NCBI GenBank assembly: GCA_016185425.1
Contig: JACPNQ010000040.1
Coordinates: 124,001-188,000, forward strand
Direction of reading: 5' to 3'
DNA from: Acidobacteriota bacterium
GTDB taxonomy: Bacteria; Acidobacteriota; Terriglobia; Bryobacterales; Bryobacteraceae
Length of the DNA stretch: 64,000 bases
Shown here: piece by piece, positions 61,551 to 64,000 of the stretch
How the letters are laid out: each line of letters begins with the position of its first letter
Position numbering within the stretch: position 1 is the first letter of the stretch
The notes under the pieces: model-generated
Databases searched by the model: none
What the model saw: only the letters and a program-made list of their open reading frames with translations
Told to the model about the DNA's origin: nothing
Position numbers and translations under genes: made by a program

Positions 61551-62246
61551 TTGATCAATTTCCTTCTTCCTGCCCTCGCTGCCGCCGCGGCATCTCCCAG
61601 TGTGTGGACCCTCGTCAGCACGTCGAAGCCCGCGAATATGGCGGTGCACATCCTCCTGATCGCCGCGTCCTGCTTCTCTTGGGGAATCATCTTCACCAAG
61701 TGGAGCCGCCTCCGCAAGGCCCGCGCCGAAAATGGCAAGTTTCTCCGGGCCTTCCGAAAGGCCAGCGGCTTTGACGGCATTACAGCGGCGTGCGAGCAAT
61801 TTCCTCTTGCGTCGCTGGTGACCGTGTACGATTACGGATTTGCCGAAGTCGACCGGCAGGTCCGGTCGAAGCAGCGGCTGAACAACCGGACCGCTGTGGA
61901 GCGCAGCCTGCAGATTGGCGCTGGCGAGGAGATTGCGCGCCTGGAACAGAACATGAACTGGTTGGCCACCACGGCGGCCATTACACCGTTTGTCGGCCTG
62001 TTCGGCACGGTGCTCGGCATTATCGACTCGTTCCAGGCGCTGACCGGCGCGGGCGCGGCCAGCCTTCGCGCGGTTGGCCCGGGCATTGCCGAAGCACTGA
62101 TTGCGACCGCCATGGGACTCTTTGCCGCAATCCCCGCAGCCATCTTCTACAACTATTTCGGGTTCCTAATCCGCGAGGTCAGCGCGCGTATGGAGGACTT
62201 TGGCCTGGAATTTATGAATCTCATCGAGCGCGTCTACGAGGCATAG
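61551..62246 (+). CDS. tolQ: TolQ/ExbB-type proton channel protein
   Basis: 231 residues. A TTG start at 61551 fits best (GGAG at 61541-61544, 6 bp away); 61548 is another TTG. Three membrane helices: ILLIAASCFSWGIIFTKW, and the conserved pair WLATTAAITPFVGLFGTVLGIIDSFQAL and PGIAEALIATAMGLFAAIPAAIFYNYF. The threonine/proline pattern GLFGTVLGI is the MotA/TolQ/ExbB signature. With TolR it forms the proton-driven motor energising TolA/TonB. First gene of the Tol operon. Confidence 0.92.
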   Translation: MINFLLPALAAAAASPSVWTLVSTSKPANMAVHILLIAASCFSWGIIFTKWSRLRKARAENGKFLRAFRKASGFDGITAACEQFPLASLVTVYDYGFAEVDRQVRSKQRLNNRTAVERSLQIGAGEEIARLEQNMNWLATTAAITPFVGLFGTVLGIIDSFQALTGAGAASLRAVGPGIAEALIATAMGLFAAIPAAIFYNYFGFLIREVSARMEDFGLEFMNLIERVYEA

Positions 62247-62249
62247 AAC

Positions 62250-62687
62250 ATGGCATTTTCCATCAAGGGCGGCGGACGTGGAAGACGCGCTTCCTACGAT
62301 GCCATGGCGGAAATCAACATCATCCCGCTCGTGGACGTCGTATTGGTGCTGCTCATCATTTTCATGCTTACGGCGCATGTGATGGAGTTCGGGCTGGAAG
62401 TCGACGTTCCAAAGGTCCGGCAGGTCAGAAACTCCGCCGAGGAACTCCCCGTCATATCTATATCGAAGGACGGAGAGATGAGGCTGAACGAGCGGGACGT
62501 GAATATCAATGAGATTGGCAATGAAGTGAAGAAACGCTTCCCGCGGCAGAAAGCGGTGTACGTTCGCGCGGATAAGGCTACGCCGTGGGATCCGATCGCG
62601 CAAGTCGTGAGCGAGCTCGGCCAAGCGAAACTCGATGTGCGCATGGTGACTCAGCCGGTTGACGAGGCCGGCCGCCGCGGGAGATGA
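62250..62687 (+). CDS. tolR: TolR/ExbD-type proton channel protein
   Basis: 145 residues, 3 bp after tolQ. One membrane helix with the essential aspartate: EINIIPLVDVVLVLLIIFMLTAH. The periplasmic domain continues GLEVDVPKV, VISISKDGEMRLNERDVN, AVYVRADKATPWDPIAQVV. ExbD and TolR cannot be separated by sequence alone; the downstream TolB favours TolR. The last 4 bases overlap the next start. Confidence 0.9.
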   Translation: MAFSIKGGGRGRRASYDAMAEINIIPLVDVVLVLLIIFMLTAHVMEFGLEVDVPKVRQVRNSAEELPVISISKDGEMRLNERDVNINEIGNEVKKRFPRQKAVYVRADKATPWDPIAQVVSELGQAKLDVRMVTQPVDEAGRRGR

Positions 62688-63463
62688 CGAGCACAGTCCA
62701 ACGCGAAGAGAATCTGAAACCGGGCCTGGCCCGCTCGTTCGCATTGCACGCCGTGATTGGCGCGCTCGCTGTTTTTTGGGGCTTTTGGAATTTTGGTCCA
62801 CGACAGGCATGGGGCGATCCCAATGCTATTCCCGGCGCCGGCTTCGCCGTCACTCCTGTTGACCGGATTCCCCTTCCAAGCCGCGTGGCCAGGCCGAATC
62901 CGAAGGCCGAGGATTCCGAATCCGAGGTCGAAAAGGCCGAGCAGAAGGACCGGGATCGCGATCGCGTACCCAAAGAAGACTTGAATGCCATTGCGCTAAA
63001 TTCGCGCGACAAGAAAAAACCGAATGACCGGCAGACCAGCCGCTATCAATACCGTTCGTCCGATGAACTGCGAAAGAACCGGCTGCGGACGACCGTGGGC
63101 CAGGCGATGTCGAATCCCATGTATGGCACCGTCGGCGCCGGGGGTGTCGGAGTCGGCACTGGAACGCCCTTCGGGGATCGCTTCGGCTGGTATGCGGATC
63201 TGTTGCGGCGCCGCATCTCCGAAAAATGGCGCACGACCGATGTGGACGCGTATGTCCGCAGCGCAAAGCCCGCCATCGTCAGCTTCGACATTCTTCGAAA
63301 TGGAACCGTTCGCAATGTGAAGATCGTCGAGTCCAGTGGCGTCGCGACGCTCGACTTCTCCGCCCGCCGTGCGATCCTCGAAGCCGCGCCCCTTCCCGAA
63401 TTGCCTCGTGAATTCGAGCGCGATTCGGCCAACGTTGAATTCACTTTCCAGCTACAGCGATGA
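62684..63463 (+). CDS. TonB/TolA-like energy transducer
   Basis: 259 residues. One N-terminal membrane helix (SFALHAVIGALAVFWGFWNFG) is followed by a charged, lysine/aspartate-rich spacer (about 70-145). A glycine-rich stretch (YGTVGAGGVGVGTGTPFG) precedes a C-terminal TonB-type domain (RISEKWRTTDVDAYVRSAKPAIVSFDILRNGTVRNVKIVESSGVATLDFSARRAI). It occupies the tolA position in a tolQ-tolR-x-tolB operon, but the C-domain looks TonB-like. It may link the inner-membrane motor to TolB or to receptors such as those at 14-30 kb. Confidence 0.85.
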   Translation: MTSTVQREENLKPGLARSFALHAVIGALAVFWGFWNFGPRQAWGDPNAIPGAGFAVTPVDRIPLPSRVARPNPKAEDSESEVEKAEQKDRDRDRVPKEDLNAIALNSRDKKKPNDRQTSRYQYRSSDELRKNRLRTTVGQAMSNPMYGTVGAGGVGVGTGTPFGDRFGWYADLLRRRISEKWRTTDVDAYVRSAKPAIVSFDILRNGTVRNVKIVESSGVATLDFSARRAILEAAPLPELPREFERDSANVEFTFQLQR

Positions 63464-64000
63464 AAAAAACAATTCTCACTCTCCTCGTGCTCGCCGCTGC
63501 CGCCGTGTCGCAGCAGAGGCCGGATATTATCGGCGTCATCATGGGTTCGCAGAAGGCCGTCATCGCCGTGCCCGACATGCGCGGCGCGGGCCGCGCGGCC
63601 GGATTCATGGACGTGCTGAACGGTACGCTGTTCCGCGATCTCGACGATGCGGCCATCTTCAAAATGGCGCCGAAGAGCATGTACCCGACGCGTGTCCCGC
63701 AGCAGCCGGGCGAGTTCCGCAAGCCGCTCCAGTACGATCCGAATAACCGTAACGCCGCTCCCTGGCTGCAGGACTGGTCGGACCCGCCGGTAAATGCCGA
63801 TTACCTCGCCTTCGGTTATGCCGCCGAACAGGACGGCCAGATGGTCCTCTTCGGCTGGTTGTTCAATGTCCGCCAACCGGATGTGGCCGCGGCGCAGGTC
63901 ATCGGCAAACTTTACTTCGGGCCGATGGATGAATCCGGCGCGCGCAAGGTCGCCCATGAGTTTGCTTCAGATATTTTGAAACAATTTGGCGTTGAGTCTT
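63460..64000 (+). CDS. tolB: TolB, N-terminal part (runs off the window)
   Basis: 180 codons from the ATG at 63460, which overlaps the upstream stop (ATGA). Signal peptide MKKTILTLLVLAAAAVSQ. The TolB N-terminal domain is recognisable: IAVPDMRGAGRAAGFMDVLNGTLFRDLDDAAIF, then WSDPPVNADYLAFGYAAEQDGQMVLFGWLFNVRQ, and a late ARKVAHEFASDILKQFG. The beta-propeller lies outside the window. TolB is the periplasmic hub of the Tol-Pal envelope-constriction system. Confidence 0.9.
   Translation, partial: MKKTILTLLVLAAAAVSQQRPDIIGVIMGSQKAVIAVPDMRGAGRAAGFMDVLNGTLFRDLDDAAIFKMAPKSMYPTRVPQQPGEFRKPLQYDPNNRNAAPWLQDWSDPPVNADYLAFGYAAEQDGQMVLFGWLFNVRQPDVAAAQVIGKLYFGPMDESGARKVAHEFASDILKQFGVES

Overview
The window looks like a piece of chromosome from a high-GC soil bacterium of the Acidobacteriota, probably close to the Bryobacterales/Solibacter lineage. 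This is inferred from gene content, not a database match. The signs are three very large Oar-like TonB-dependent receptors with a carboxypeptidase-regulatory N-domain, a DUF1501/DUF1549 pair, YtcJ-type amidohydrolase, paired DUF4097 proteins and an imuA-imuB-dnaE2 cassette.

Layout. 0-1.4 kb: heat-shock genes grpE (cut by the window edge) and hrcA, minus strand. 1.4-12 kb: mainly minus-strand secreted or transport genes (S41 peptidase, DUF1501 and DUF1549/DUF1553, S10 carboxypeptidase, MFS transporter), with a divergent Tat-signal DapA-like protein, then DUF2237 and a terpene-synthase-like protein that has lost its metal-binding motifs. 12-14.6 kb: an ECF sigma/anti-sigma pair, a gene-free stretch with a large hairpin, and a GntR regulator divergent from the first receptor. 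14.6-31 kb: three giant receptors interleaved with a PQQ-type propeller, a Tat-exported tyrosinase followed by a small secreted copy of its C-terminal domain, an M23 peptidase, an SDR enzyme, gene remnants and a one-component XRE/PBP-like regulator.

31-39.5 kb: an ArsR regulator upstream of an SDR, a Crp/Fnr regulator next to a 7Fe-type ferredoxin with an Fnr-like palindrome, and the mutagenic-repair cassette imuA-imuB-dnaE2 preceded by a GTTC-N7-GTTC direct repeat resembling the alphaproteobacterial LexA box; then a third SDR. 39.8-44.4 kb: a small island bounded by an intact tRNA-Thr(CGT) and a displaced 45-bp 3' fragment of a tRNA-Thr. It carries a Panacea-domain antitoxin with a probable toxin, plus a truncated, frameshifted type III-restriction-like helicase. 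No integrase remains.

44.4-50.7 kb: housekeeping genes (mutM, a Rieske protein, folP with a long disordered tail, tyrS), a sugar-binding lipoprotein and a TPR protein. 50.8-61.5 kb: an envelope and efflux region with a MacA-like adaptor, two LolD/MacB-type ATPases without a permease, an ECF sigma/anti-sigma/DUF4097 operon, a VOC protein, an NtrC-type regulator with its NtrY-like kinase, and an amidohydrolase. 61.5-64 kb: a Tol-type operon (tolQ, tolR, a TonB/TolA-like protein, and tolB running off the end).

No CRISPR array, rRNA or complete insertion sequence was seen. All domain calls come from reading motifs by eye.
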